Below are positions 1 to 6,348 of a DNA stretch of 8,889 nt, in pieces. Source of the stretch: Candidatus Poseidoniaceae archaeon (lineage in GTDB: Archaea > Thermoplasmatota > Poseidoniia > Poseidoniales > Poseidoniaceae). How positions within the stretch are numbered: the stretch's first letter is position 1; every line of letters starts with the position of its first letter. The stretch is from assembly GCA_013330285.1 (NCBI GenBank), contig DUIP01000190.1, forward strand, positions 1 to 8,889. Direction: 5' to 3'. The translations under genes and the position numbers were made by a program. Below the pieces are notes generated by a model that was given only the letters and a program-made list of their open reading frames with translations, was not told the origin of the DNA and did no database searches.

Positions 1-1245
1 GAGGGTCGAAGCGCCAACGGTTGTGGTAGATTGAGAGGCAGGGTCGATGCGTGCCACAATGCCGTGGCTTGCCCAATCGAGTAGGCTTGCGGATGAGTCT
101 TTTTCTTGGCCAACTTGAATGGTGAAAAACGCACTCCCATTGGCAGCAGTGGTCCCTGTCAACACCGAAGATGTGGTCTCATGGCGAAGTTCAATCGGTA
201 GCCCACTCGTTGGATTAAAGCAAGAATTTGAGGCGTTGACCCAAACGCCAAGTGGCGTATTGAGCGCGGTGATGGAGTTTTCCAAATCAACCACCAAGCA
301 TTCATCTCGGCTCCCAGGGTTACTGTATTCGTCAACACCACTTGCCCCAACCGGCATGTACCGCTTGAGTCTGAAATCAATCGTCAAACCGATATCATCT
401 GAAGTATGAAGCCAAGCGTAATTGGACACCTCTGGGCAATACCATCGGTAGCCAGTTGGCGCACCAGCACTGTTCACCGATTGTAATTCATATGAGGAAT
501 TACAACCGCCATAGCCGATGGTTTGGCCAAAACTATTGCGAGGTTTACCAACGCTGGTCACTTCCCAAGTGGTGCTGTTGGTATCACTTGTTGGAACTGG
601 GAATGGCGTAATGTAATCGCTGGAACCCGACCACTGTGCAGAGGAGGTTGTTGTGGTTGTCCATTGTTCATTCAATCGCAATGGGAAATCATAGGTCTCA
701 GAGACAGGGCTGTAGGTTGTGCTGATGGTAATGTCACCAAGGATTTGGGTCAAACTTGAAATTCCATAGGGGACAAATCGAATGTACATGTCAAGGTCGC
801 TTCGCAAACTTGCAAGATCACTTACTCTGAGGTACTCGGTTTGGCTGTATGTGATGTAGACATTCCCCCCAAACCCTTCGAGCGACACACCCGATTTATC
901 GAAATTAGCAGAGGATTTCAGAGTGTAGGCTAGAACAGACATGTTGTCCACACTTCGTTCAGAGATATCGAGAACTTCCATTGTCGTGTCGCCGTAGATT
1001 TCGCCAACAGTTGCTTCAACTCCAGTGTCGGTGACGAGCAGTGTTGGATCGAAGGTCCCAGAGTAGACCCATTTATCGCCCACCCTCCATGTAGGCACAT
1101 CGCTGACACCAGGGTCGCCACCTGCGCTTCGTGCTGGTGTTTTCTCGTGTTCAAAGTCAACCGTAAGCATCGGAGTTTGCACACTAAAACACAGAAGAAC
1201 CACGAGCGAAATTGCCGAGGCGGCTCGCCTGAGGTTCGGGCGCAT
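1..1245 (-). CDS. Secreted protein of unknown function, C-terminus beyond the window
   Basis: The minus strand is open for 415 codons from ATG 1245 to the window edge, with no stop. The N-terminus looks like a Sec signal: a basic start (MRPNLRR), then a hydrophobic core at about residues 9-22 (SAISLVVLLCF). A Ser/Gly/Pro-rich linker follows, then a Trp/Tyr-rich beta-type domain opening with WRVGDKWVYSG (53-63). There is a Thr/Ser-rich stretch near 195-210. The mature part has four cysteines (248, 270, 316, 342), enough for two disulfides, and several N-x-S/T sequons. Residues 358-380 (TGTTAANGSAFFTIQVG) resemble the strand-turn-strand of Ig-like or carboxypeptidase-regulatory-like modules. 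The protein is probably exported to the surface. I do not recognise the family. A TTG at 1263 would add six residues, but the ATG places the basic residues next to the hydrophobic core. No transmembrane anchor is seen before the edge. Confidence 0.85.
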   Translation of the reverse strand, partial: MRPNLRRAASAISLVVLLCFSVQTPMLTVDFEHEKTPARSAGGDPGVSDVPTWRVGDKWVYSGTFDPTLLVTDTGVEATVGEIYGDTTMEVLDISERSVDNMSVLAYTLKSSANFDKSGVSLEGFGGNVYITYSQTEYLRVSDLASLRSDLDMYIRFVPYGISSLTQILGDITISTTYSPVSETYDFPLRLNEQWTTTTTSSAQWSGSSDYITPFPVPTSDTNSTTWEVTSVGKPRNSFGQTIGYGGCNSSYELQSVNSAGAPTGYRWYCPEVSNYAWLHTSDDIGLTIDFRLKRYMPVGASGVDEYSNPGSRDECLVVDLENSITALNTPLGVWVNASNSCFNPTSGLPIELRHETTSSVLTGTTAANGSAFFTIQVGQEKDSSASLLDWASHGIVARIDPASQSTTTVGASTL

Positions 1246-1309
1246 GCTACGCCACTCATTCAATAGAACATCAACGCTTCTCCTCTAAGAGGATGGAATT
1301 TGGCTGGAA
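1246..1309 (-). other. Intergenic gap between TBP and the secreted-protein gene
   Basis: This 64 nt spacer contains a near-perfect 13 nt inverted repeat, TCCTCTAAGAGGA, at 1281-1293. On the minus strand it gives a purine-rich AGAGGAGAAG. That resembles a Shine-Dalgarno sequence but lies about 33 nt before ATG 1245 and about 15 nt before the alternative TTG 1263, so it does not clearly set the start. No convincing TATA box is visible, so the downstream gene may be read through from TBP. This is inference from spacing only. Confidence 0.4.
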
Positions 1310-1930
1310 TCAGTATTCCAACAAATCTGCCAATTCGTCCTTGATGATTTCCACAGCTTCGAGAATTTCATCCTTGTGACGTGCACCAGTAATGACCATT
1401 TTTCCACTGCCGAAGATCAAGCAAACCACCTTCGGGTAGTCAAGTCGGTAGATAAGGCCGGGGAACTGCTCTGGTTCATATTCGACCTTGTCGAATGGTA
1501 GGTGGAAGGTCAAGTTGTTGAGGTTCAATTTTCGAGGAACGCCTGCTTGAGGTTCGCCAGTGAATTTGTCGTTTCCAGGATAATCCTCAGGGTAGTGAAG
1601 TGCGTAGGTTGCAACCATGTTTTGAACTTCAATTTCGACTTGGTCGAGGTTCCAGGTTTCGATACCTGCAGCTCGCAAATCGTTAATCATTCGCTCGATT
1701 CCAGTGTGAATGTTGTCCTCGTTCTTTCCGCCGGTGCACACGGCTCGGCCAGATCGGAACATCAGAATCGCAAGTTTTGGTTCAGTGACACGGTAGACGA
1801 CACCTGGGAATTGTTCAGGTTCGTATTCACAATTCAACTGAATTGCGATGTCAGGTAGGTCAAGTTCCTCAGCAACACGTGTGCTGGCAACCACGTTCAC
1901 AACAGTTAGACGTTCTTCATCGGTAGTCAT
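1310..1930 (-). CDS. tbp: TATA-binding protein (archaeal general transcription factor)
   Basis: TBP binds the promoter TATA box, bends the DNA and recruits TFB and RNA polymerase. The 206-residue product shows the two-fold TBP saddle. Lobe 1 spans about 8-97 (VVNVVAS, YEPEQFPGVVYR, LMFRSGRAVCTG). Lobe 2 spans about 100-203 (VQNMVAT, YEPEQFPGLIYR, LIFGSGKMVITG). The intercalating phenylalanine pairs are present (F41/F58 and F156/F173), as are the central minor-groove asparagines (N12, N104). Both ends are acidic, as is common in archaeal TBPs. The oddity is lobe 2: between strand S1' and the helix starting LNLNNLTF there are about 27 residues (107-133), where canonical TBPs have about 7. The family's usual length is about 180-200. 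ATG 1930 was chosen because the TBP fold begins at once and a TATA box sits about 26 nt upstream, implying a leaderless mRNA. Confidence 0.97.
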   Translation of the reverse strand: MTTDEERLTVVNVVASTRVAEELDLPDIAIQLNCEYEPEQFPGVVYRVTEPKLAILMFRSGRAVCTGGKNEDNIHTGIERMINDLRAAGIETWNLDQVEIEVQNMVATYALHYPEDYPGNDKFTGEPQAGVPRKLNLNNLTFHLPFDKVEYEPEQFPGLIYRLDYPKVVCLIFGSGKMVITGARHKDEILEAVEIIKDELADLLEY

Positions 1931-1937
1931 AGTACCA

Positions 1938-1960
1938 CCGATATATAACCAGTATATAAA
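1938..1960 (-). promoter_or_regulatory. TATA promoter of tbp, probably leaderless
   Basis: On the minus strand TTTATATA lies at 1960-1953, with its centre about 26 nt before the A of the TBP ATG. This matches archaeal TATA-to-start-site spacing, so transcription probably begins at or within a base or two of the start codon. A second AT-rich element (TTATATAT, 1948-1941) is too close to the ATG to serve a full-length start. It could be a competing TBP site for autoregulation, which is inference. No clear BRE purine tract was seen. Confidence 0.7.
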
Positions 1961-1977
1961 TAAAAGGCAGACGCCTT
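1957..1977 (-). terminator. Short hairpin plus T-rich tract after mevalonate kinase
   Basis: Downstream of the kinase stop codon, the minus strand carries AAGGC-GTCT-GCCTT (positions 1977-1964) followed by TTATTTATA. A 5 bp stem with a T-rich tail is a plausible transcription end point for the kinase mRNA. The T-tract merges directly into the TATA box of tbp, so the same bases may serve both signals. The stem is short, so the call is tentative. Confidence 0.4.
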
Positions 1978-2014
1978 GCTTCTATTTTATTCCTAAATGC
2001 ACCACTGCGGGCGG

Positions 2015-3187
2015 TTATGAATCGGGACTCCATATCGGCATACGTTCAATCGTTTCAACCCTCACACCTTCGTTTCCAAATTTCGAAATAAAGGCCCTTC
2101 CACCGGCAAGTTCAATCGCTTCGCTCGTTGTTTTTGGGTTCCGAGTGAGGGCAACCATGCAACCACCGCCACCAGCTCCAGTCAATTTTGCTCCAAGGGA
2201 TGTTGGGGCGGCAGCTCGAATCAGTGCATCGAGTTCAGGGCATGACACACCAAGGCCGCGAAGCATAATTTGATTCTCTGTCATCGCACGGCCCACGGCA
2301 TCATAATCGCCATTTTTCAATGCCAAGATCCCCCTTCGAGCAATGGTTCCAATCGTTTCAATTTCCTTCATGCGTTCCGGCTCCTGACCAATCGCCTCAG
2401 CAACCTTGGCCACTTGTGCAGATGTGGGGGCATGCACTCCGGTATTACCAATGACCAAAAACAGATCATCGCCACCTTCAGGTACCTCGAGGTCGTGCAA
2501 TTCCCAAGTTCGTTTTCCATCACTCATTTCCAATTCTCTTCGATAAAGATGAGTTGCATCTTCTTCCACCTGATCACTCAGCAAAACAACACCGCCGTGA
2601 GCGCATGTTGAGGCGTCCATCGGCGATGCCCTTCCGCCCTGGGCCGCAGCTTCGACAGCGTGTCCAAGTACGGCACATTCATCAAGATCAAGAGCAGATT
2701 CAGCGTGAATCATGTGGGTTCGATTATCGTAATTTGAGGGCCTTAACCCAGCCTTCTGATCATCAAATGTAGCGTAGGCATCCGTATCGCCAATGGAACT
2801 TGAATAGCCTTCAGCCCAATGATGAACCCCGTCTCTTGCTTCAACCATCCATCGCCCCCGGGCCACTCGGAGCGCAGCACACGCTGCCACGCTTAATGCA
2901 GCGGAAGATCCGAGTCCTGAGGCGCGTGGAATATCGCCTGTGATTTGAATGGAAAGGGGTGGTGCGCCGTCTTTGGTAGGCCACAGTCGATGCCTCAATG
3001 TGTTGAGATGGGGGTGCTTTTTGGCATCGAGTCGGTGCCCCTCAAGGCGCCAGTGTTCATCTGGTGAAGGCTGGATGCTGACCTTTATGCGCTGTTCAAT
3101 TGCTACCGCTACGGCAGGTTGGCCAAAGACCACTGCGTGCTCCCCGAACAAGATGCACTTTCCAGGGGCGCTCGCTTCAACCAACAT
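2015..3187 (-). CDS. mvk: Mevalonate kinase (GHMP kinase family)
   Basis: This enzyme phosphorylates mevalonate with ATP in the pathway to archaeal isoprenoid lipids. The 390-residue product has the GHMP signatures in order: substrate motif APGKCILFGEHAVV (7-20), phosphate-binding loop PRASGLGSSAA (87-97), and C-terminal glycine loop LTGAGGGGC (335-343). Likely catalytic and metal residues are K10, S95, E179 and D191, the last in GRASPMDAS. This corresponds to the family's HGxPSGxD region and is a variant form. It is longer than typical archaeal enzymes (about 300-330). Much of the extra length is a segment at about 114-165, between the P-loop helix and the E179 helix. ATG 3187 is chosen because family N-termini begin just before SAPGK. 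ATG 3229 (14 extra basic residues, MKRRFVVPIRRRKG) is possible with a leaderless promoter. Further upstream extension would overlap the divergent gene. Confidence 0.93.
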   Translation of the reverse strand: MLVEASAPGKCILFGEHAVVFGQPAVAVAIEQRIKVSIQPSPDEHWRLEGHRLDAKKHPHLNTLRHRLWPTKDGAPPLSIQITGDIPRASGLGSSAALSVAACAALRVARGRWMVEARDGVHHWAEGYSSSIGDTDAYATFDDQKAGLRPSNYDNRTHMIHAESALDLDECAVLGHAVEAAAQGGRASPMDASTCAHGGVVLLSDQVEEDATHLYRRELEMSDGKRTWELHDLEVPEGGDDLFLVIGNTGVHAPTSAQVAKVAEAIGQEPERMKEIETIGTIARRGILALKNGDYDAVGRAMTENQIMLRGLGVSCPELDALIRAAAPTSLGAKLTGAGGGGCMVALTRNPKTTSEAIELAGGRAFISKFGNEGVRVETIERMPIWSPDS

Positions 3188-3305
3188 TCCTTTTCGCCGC
3201 CTGATGGGAACCACGAACCGGCGCTTCATATCCCTTGTTGAAAGGTGGCTTAATTTGAAGAGAATATTACGGTGCATTGAAACATTGGTTTTGGCTGGGT
3301 AGGGT

Positions 3306-3326
3306 AAAGGGGCTTGCTCCTTTTTT
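3306..3326 (+). terminator. Hairpin with T6 tail in the 5' leader of the Fe-S oxidoreductase gene
   Basis: AAAGGGGC (3306-3313) pairs with GCTCCTTT (3316-3323), with one G-T wobble. The apex pairs must open to leave a CTTG loop. Six T residues (3321-3326) end the structure. It resembles an intrinsic terminator or attenuator, just before a GGTG ribosome-binding sequence and the start codon. The orientation and location, upstream of the gene rather than after one, suggest leader regulation. Chance formation is possible. Confidence 0.35.
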
Positions 3327-3330
3327 GGTG
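3327..3330 (+). promoter_or_regulatory. Ribosome-binding site for the Fe-S oxidoreductase
   Basis: GGTG ends 7 nt before ATG 3338, a good archaeal Shine-Dalgarno placement. It supports ATG 3338 over the in-frame ATG at 3356. It sits immediately after the T6 run of the leader hairpin, so folding could affect its accessibility. Confidence 0.5.
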
Positions 3331-3337
3331 AAGGGCC

Positions 3338-5374
3338 ATGGAACACCCACTCTCAATGTCGTACGGGCCGCTCCCTGGCTGGGTGCTGTTGCTCGTGCTT
3401 GGCGGCATTTCAGGGGGTTTTTTCCTCTACCAAGTCGTCAAAGCGACACGTTTGGTGATGGTCGGTGCGCCCGATGACCGGTTCGATAATTGGGGGGCTC
3501 GAATCAAGGAAGTGATCACAGGTTGGCTCGGCCAAAAGCGTGTATTACAAGACAAGATTGCTGGTGGAATTCACGTCCTCATGTTCTGGGGATTTTTGAT
3601 GCTGTCCACCGACATGTTTGATTTAGCCACTGCCAATTACTTCTCACACCACATTTTACCAGACCTTGTACGAGGTCCTTGGAATCTAATTGTAGAAACA
3701 GGCTACACCATCGCTTTGATTGGCTGTATGGCAGCATTGTTGCGCAGAATTGTCTTTACTCCTGAAAAATTGAAGGGTAAATCACAACTTGAAGGCAATG
3801 TCATTCTGCTCCTAATTATGACCATTACAGTCACCTCCTTTTTCGTGGAAGCTGGTGAGGCCGGCGTCTCAGCGACATGGGAGCCAATCGGCTATTGGGT
3901 TGCAGAAAGTATCTCACCAAGCACCGTACTTGTTGTTGCGTCCTACTGGATGCACATGCTTGCTATTTCGACCTTCATGTTCCTGATTCCATTATCAAAG
4001 CACATGCACTTGGTTATGGCCTTCCCGAACGTATTCTTCCATGACATGCGCCCGATGGCGACCATGGAACCTCTCGCACGGGGGGAAGATGGCAAAGCCG
4101 TTCTCCTCGATGATCTTGACATTGAATCCTTTGGTACGGTCAACTACACCGACCTTACCTGGCGAAATTTGATTGACGGATGGGCGTGCACATCATGTGC
4201 TAGATGCCAAGACGTATGCCCTGCGTATGCAAGTGGTAAAGCCCTTAACCCAATGCAAATCATTCACGATGTTCGCCATTATGCAAACGACAATTCAACC
4301 GCATTAATGGCAGGGGAAACACCTGAACAAGACATCATTGCTCGATTTGGCGAAGATGCGATTTGGGCATGCACCACTTGCCATGCTTGTGTTGAAGCTT
4401 GTCCGATTTACATCGACCATGTTCCAAAACTTACCGACGCCCGTCGTCACCTGATGATGGAGCGTATGGAATTTGACGAAAGCGTCGAAGATACCATCAT
4501 GCCACTTATGGCGACCATTGAGAATCTTGAATCGGATTCAAACCCCTATGGTTTGCCGGCTCACGAGCGTGGAGATTGGGCGGATGGACTTGACGTCAAG
4601 GTGGCAGAACCAGCGGAGTACATCTATTTCGCAGGCTGTGCTGCATCCTTTGATGAACGCAACAAGAAGGTCGCTCGAGACACCATCAGCGTCATGAAAG
4701 AAGCCGGTCTTGATGTCGGTATTCTTGGCATGCAAGAAGGCTGCAGTGGAGACTCCGCCCGACGAGCCGGAAACGAATACCTCTTCCAGATGTTGGCAGA
4801 AACAAATCTTGCCACCTTCGAAGAGATTGGTGTCAAGAAGATTGTCGCCTCGTGCCCTCACTGTTTCCATACCCTTGGTAAGGAATACAAAGACTATGGC
4901 GGTGAAGACATCGAAGTGATGCACCACTCACAACTCATCAATCATCTCCAGCAAGAAGGAAAACTTCCAGATCCAAAACATGATCCATCCGTGACCTTCC
5001 ATGATCCGTGCTACCTCGGGCGCATCGGCGGCGAACTCGATGCACCTCGTAATGCGATTGGTGGAGTTGATGTGGAAATCGAACGCCATGGAAAGCAATC
5101 CTTCTGCTGCGGCGCCGGTGGCGCTCAAATGTGGATGGAAGAAGATGCAGACCAACGCGTCAATGTCATCCGGGCCAAAGAGATTGCAGAAACCGGAGCA
5201 GAAACCGTAGCGGTTGGATGTCCTTTCTGTTCGACCATGGTCAGCGATGGTTTGACTGCCATTGATTCCGAGATGGAAGTCAAAGACATTGCAGAAATCG
5301 TCTGGGAACAGATTAAGGCGAATGATGCTGCGATTGAAGCCAAGAAAGCAGCAGCTGCAGAAGCCGAAGCTTGA
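3338..5374 (+). CDS. Membrane cytochrome b / Fe-S oxidoreductase fusion (HdrE-HdrD-like, FadF/EMO type)
   Basis: This 678-residue protein probably moves electrons between a soluble carrier and membrane quinone. The N-terminal NarI-like domain has about five membrane helices (14-35, 78-95, 118-138, 153-170, 195-219). Candidate heme-b histidines are H79, H206, H222 and H224. Two [4Fe-4S] ferredoxin motifs follow: C284/287/290/294 and C345/348/351/355. Two CCG-type domains come next: C434, C469, C506/C509, then C558, C590-C591, C628/C631. The first reads GCSGD rather than CCG, so it lacks the paired cysteine; the second, FCCGAGG, is intact. This layout and the GCSGDSARRAGNEYLFQ-type sequence match the family of ETF:(methyl)menaquinone oxidoreductases and FadF of fatty-acid oxidation, which share it with HdrDE. 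The C-terminus is an Ala/Lys/Glu-rich tail (660-678). No ETF or acyl-CoA dehydrogenase gene is adjacent, so the electron donor is inferred. It is followed 17 nt later by mutY. Confidence 0.9.
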   Translation: MEHPLSMSYGPLPGWVLLLVLGGISGGFFLYQVVKATRLVMVGAPDDRFDNWGARIKEVITGWLGQKRVLQDKIAGGIHVLMFWGFLMLSTDMFDLATANYFSHHILPDLVRGPWNLIVETGYTIALIGCMAALLRRIVFTPEKLKGKSQLEGNVILLLIMTITVTSFFVEAGEAGVSATWEPIGYWVAESISPSTVLVVASYWMHMLAISTFMFLIPLSKHMHLVMAFPNVFFHDMRPMATMEPLARGEDGKAVLLDDLDIESFGTVNYTDLTWRNLIDGWACTSCARCQDVCPAYASGKALNPMQIIHDVRHYANDNSTALMAGETPEQDIIARFGEDAIWACTTCHACVEACPIYIDHVPKLTDARRHLMMERMEFDESVEDTIMPLMATIENLESDSNPYGLPAHERGDWADGLDVKVAEPAEYIYFAGCAASFDERNKKVARDTISVMKEAGLDVGILGMQEGCSGDSARRAGNEYLFQMLAETNLATFEEIGVKKIVASCPHCFHTLGKEYKDYGGEDIEVMHHSQLINHLQQEGKLPDPKHDPSVTFHDPCYLGRIGGELDAPRNAIGGVDVEIERHGKQSFCCGAGGAQMWMEEDADQRVNVIRAKEIAETGAETVAVGCPFCSTMVSDGLTAIDSEMEVKDIAEIVWEQIKANDAAIEAKKAAAAEAEA

Positions 5375-5380
5375 TGTGAA

Positions 5381-5387
5381 GAGGTGG
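5381..5387 (+). promoter_or_regulatory. Ribosome-binding site deciding the GTG start of mutY
   Basis: GAGGTGG ends 4 nt before GTG 5392 and is the strongest Shine-Dalgarno sequence in the window. It lies inside the 17 nt gap after the oxidoreductase stop. This supports the GTG start and co-transcription of the two genes. Confidence 0.7.
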
Positions 5388-5391
5388 CTTT

Positions 5392-6348
5392 GTGAGCCAA
5401 CACATCGACCAAGCCTCATTGTTGGCTTGGTTTGCAGAGCATCAAAGGGACCTGCCTTGGAGAACACTCAGTGATCCATGGCCGATTCTTCTGTCTGAAA
5501 TACTTCTCCAACAAACTCAAGTCAGCAGGGGTGTCGTGTTTTGGCAACGCTTGTTTGACCGGTATCCAACCATCCAAAGCATGGCTGAATCGACAGAGGA
5601 AGAAGTCCTCTACTTGTGGCAGGGTGCAGGCTATTACAGTCGTGCACGTCGTCTCTTCCAACTGTCTAAAGTCGTATGTTCGCCGGTTGAGAACGGTGGT
5701 TTTGGTGGCGTCTTGCCAACCGCAGCAGCACAACTTGAATCACTCCCAGGCATCGGCCCATACACTGCAGCAGCAGTAGCCAGCATTGCTCACGGTGAAT
5801 CGATTGCATGCGTTGATGGAAACGTCAAACGGGTCATGGCTCGCCAAAAAAGCATCAAACAACCATCTGAAAAAGAAGTTCAACAATGGGCTGATGATGT
5901 GCTTTGGCAACCCGATGCTGGAGCCTGGAATCAAGCGGTGATGGAACTCGGCGCTACAATTTGCACGCCCAAGAGCCCACGGTGCAGCATTTGTCCTGTG
6001 ATCGAATCATGCACAGGAACCACGACTCCGGACCAGTATCCTGCTCCAAAAGTACGAAAGAAGAAACGAATTGACTTGATGTGTATTCTTCGCATTGATG
6101 CCAATGGTATGCCTGAACTAGAACAACGAGATGATTCTGGAATCTTGGCTGGCATGTGGGGACCCCCCCTCGCCGAAACGTTCGATATTGAAGGGATGGA
6201 ATACCTTGGTGAGATTCAGCATGTGCTCTCCCATAGAGACATGCACATCAAGGTCTGGCGCAGCGAATGTGAGCAGGGCGTTGATCCATCGAGCGTCCCA
6301 TTGTCGTCACTTGATGTGAAACTTCTTGCACTTGCCGACCTTCATTGA
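5392..6348 (+). CDS. mutY: A/G-specific adenine DNA glycosylase MutY
   Basis: MutY removes adenine mispaired with 8-oxoguanine, the first step in preventing G:C to T:A mutation. The 318-residue product starts at GTG. It has the PWR..DPW entry (22-30), the catalytic Glu in SEILLQQTQV (E36), and the helix-hairpin-helix LPGIGPYTAAAVA (118-130) including Y124. The catalytic Asp lies in VDGNVKR (D142). A C-x6-C-x2-C-x5-C [4Fe-4S] cluster uses C191, C198, C201 and C207. A shortened NUDIX-like domain, which recognises 8-oxoG, occupies about 227-318 (GILAGMWGPP; HVLSHRDMHIKVW). The FSH loop that touches 8-oxoG in bacterial MutY reads L279-S280-H281 here, losing the Phe. The length is slightly below the E. 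coli enzyme (350). It lies downstream of the respiratory gene, apparently in one transcript. Its stop codon overlaps that of the convergent membrane gene. Confidence 0.95.
   Translation: MSQHIDQASLLAWFAEHQRDLPWRTLSDPWPILLSEILLQQTQVSRGVVFWQRLFDRYPTIQSMAESTEEEVLYLWQGAGYYSRARRLFQLSKVVCSPVENGGFGGVLPTAAAQLESLPGIGPYTAAAVASIAHGESIACVDGNVKRVMARQKSIKQPSEKEVQQWADDVLWQPDAGAWNQAVMELGATICTPKSPRCSICPVIESCTGTTTPDQYPAPKVRKKKRIDLMCILRIDANGMPELEQRDDSGILAGMWGPPLAETFDIEGMEYLGEIQHVLSHRDMHIKVWRSECEQGVDPSSVPLSSLDVKLLALADLH

Larger units (their letters stand above)
3188..3337. promoter_or_regulatory. Divergent promoter region between mvk and the Fe-S oxidoreductase
   Basis: This 150 bp gap must start transcription in both directions. 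On the minus strand an AT-rich CAAATTAAG (about 3257-3249) lies about 25 nt before ATG 3229. It would give a start site near 3228, so either a leaderless message from 3229 or a 40 nt leader for ATG 3187. On the plus strand GAATATTA (3262-3269) is the best TATA candidate, placing a start near 3292 and a leader of about 45 nt. Neither box is a strong consensus. The plus-strand leader would include the hairpin listed separately. Confidence 0.4.

Noticed and set aside
930..1259. Minus-strand 109-codon frame opening MSGVACARTSG
   Set aside because: It lies out of frame with the continuous 415-codon secreted-protein frame on the same strand, has no recognisable domain, and its composition looks like an alternate-frame shadow.
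3188..3346. N-terminal extension of mevalonate kinase to ATG 3346
   Set aside because: It would overlap the start of the divergent oxidoreductase gene and occupy the promoter region. The residues are unlike any kinase domain, and the family N-terminus begins near residue 54 of that extension.
4538..5467. Minus-strand frames of 129, 179 and 95 codons opposite the oxidoreductase
   Set aside because: They are antisense to strongly conserved CCG-domain coding sequence, lack domains, and are explained by the codon pattern of the true gene.
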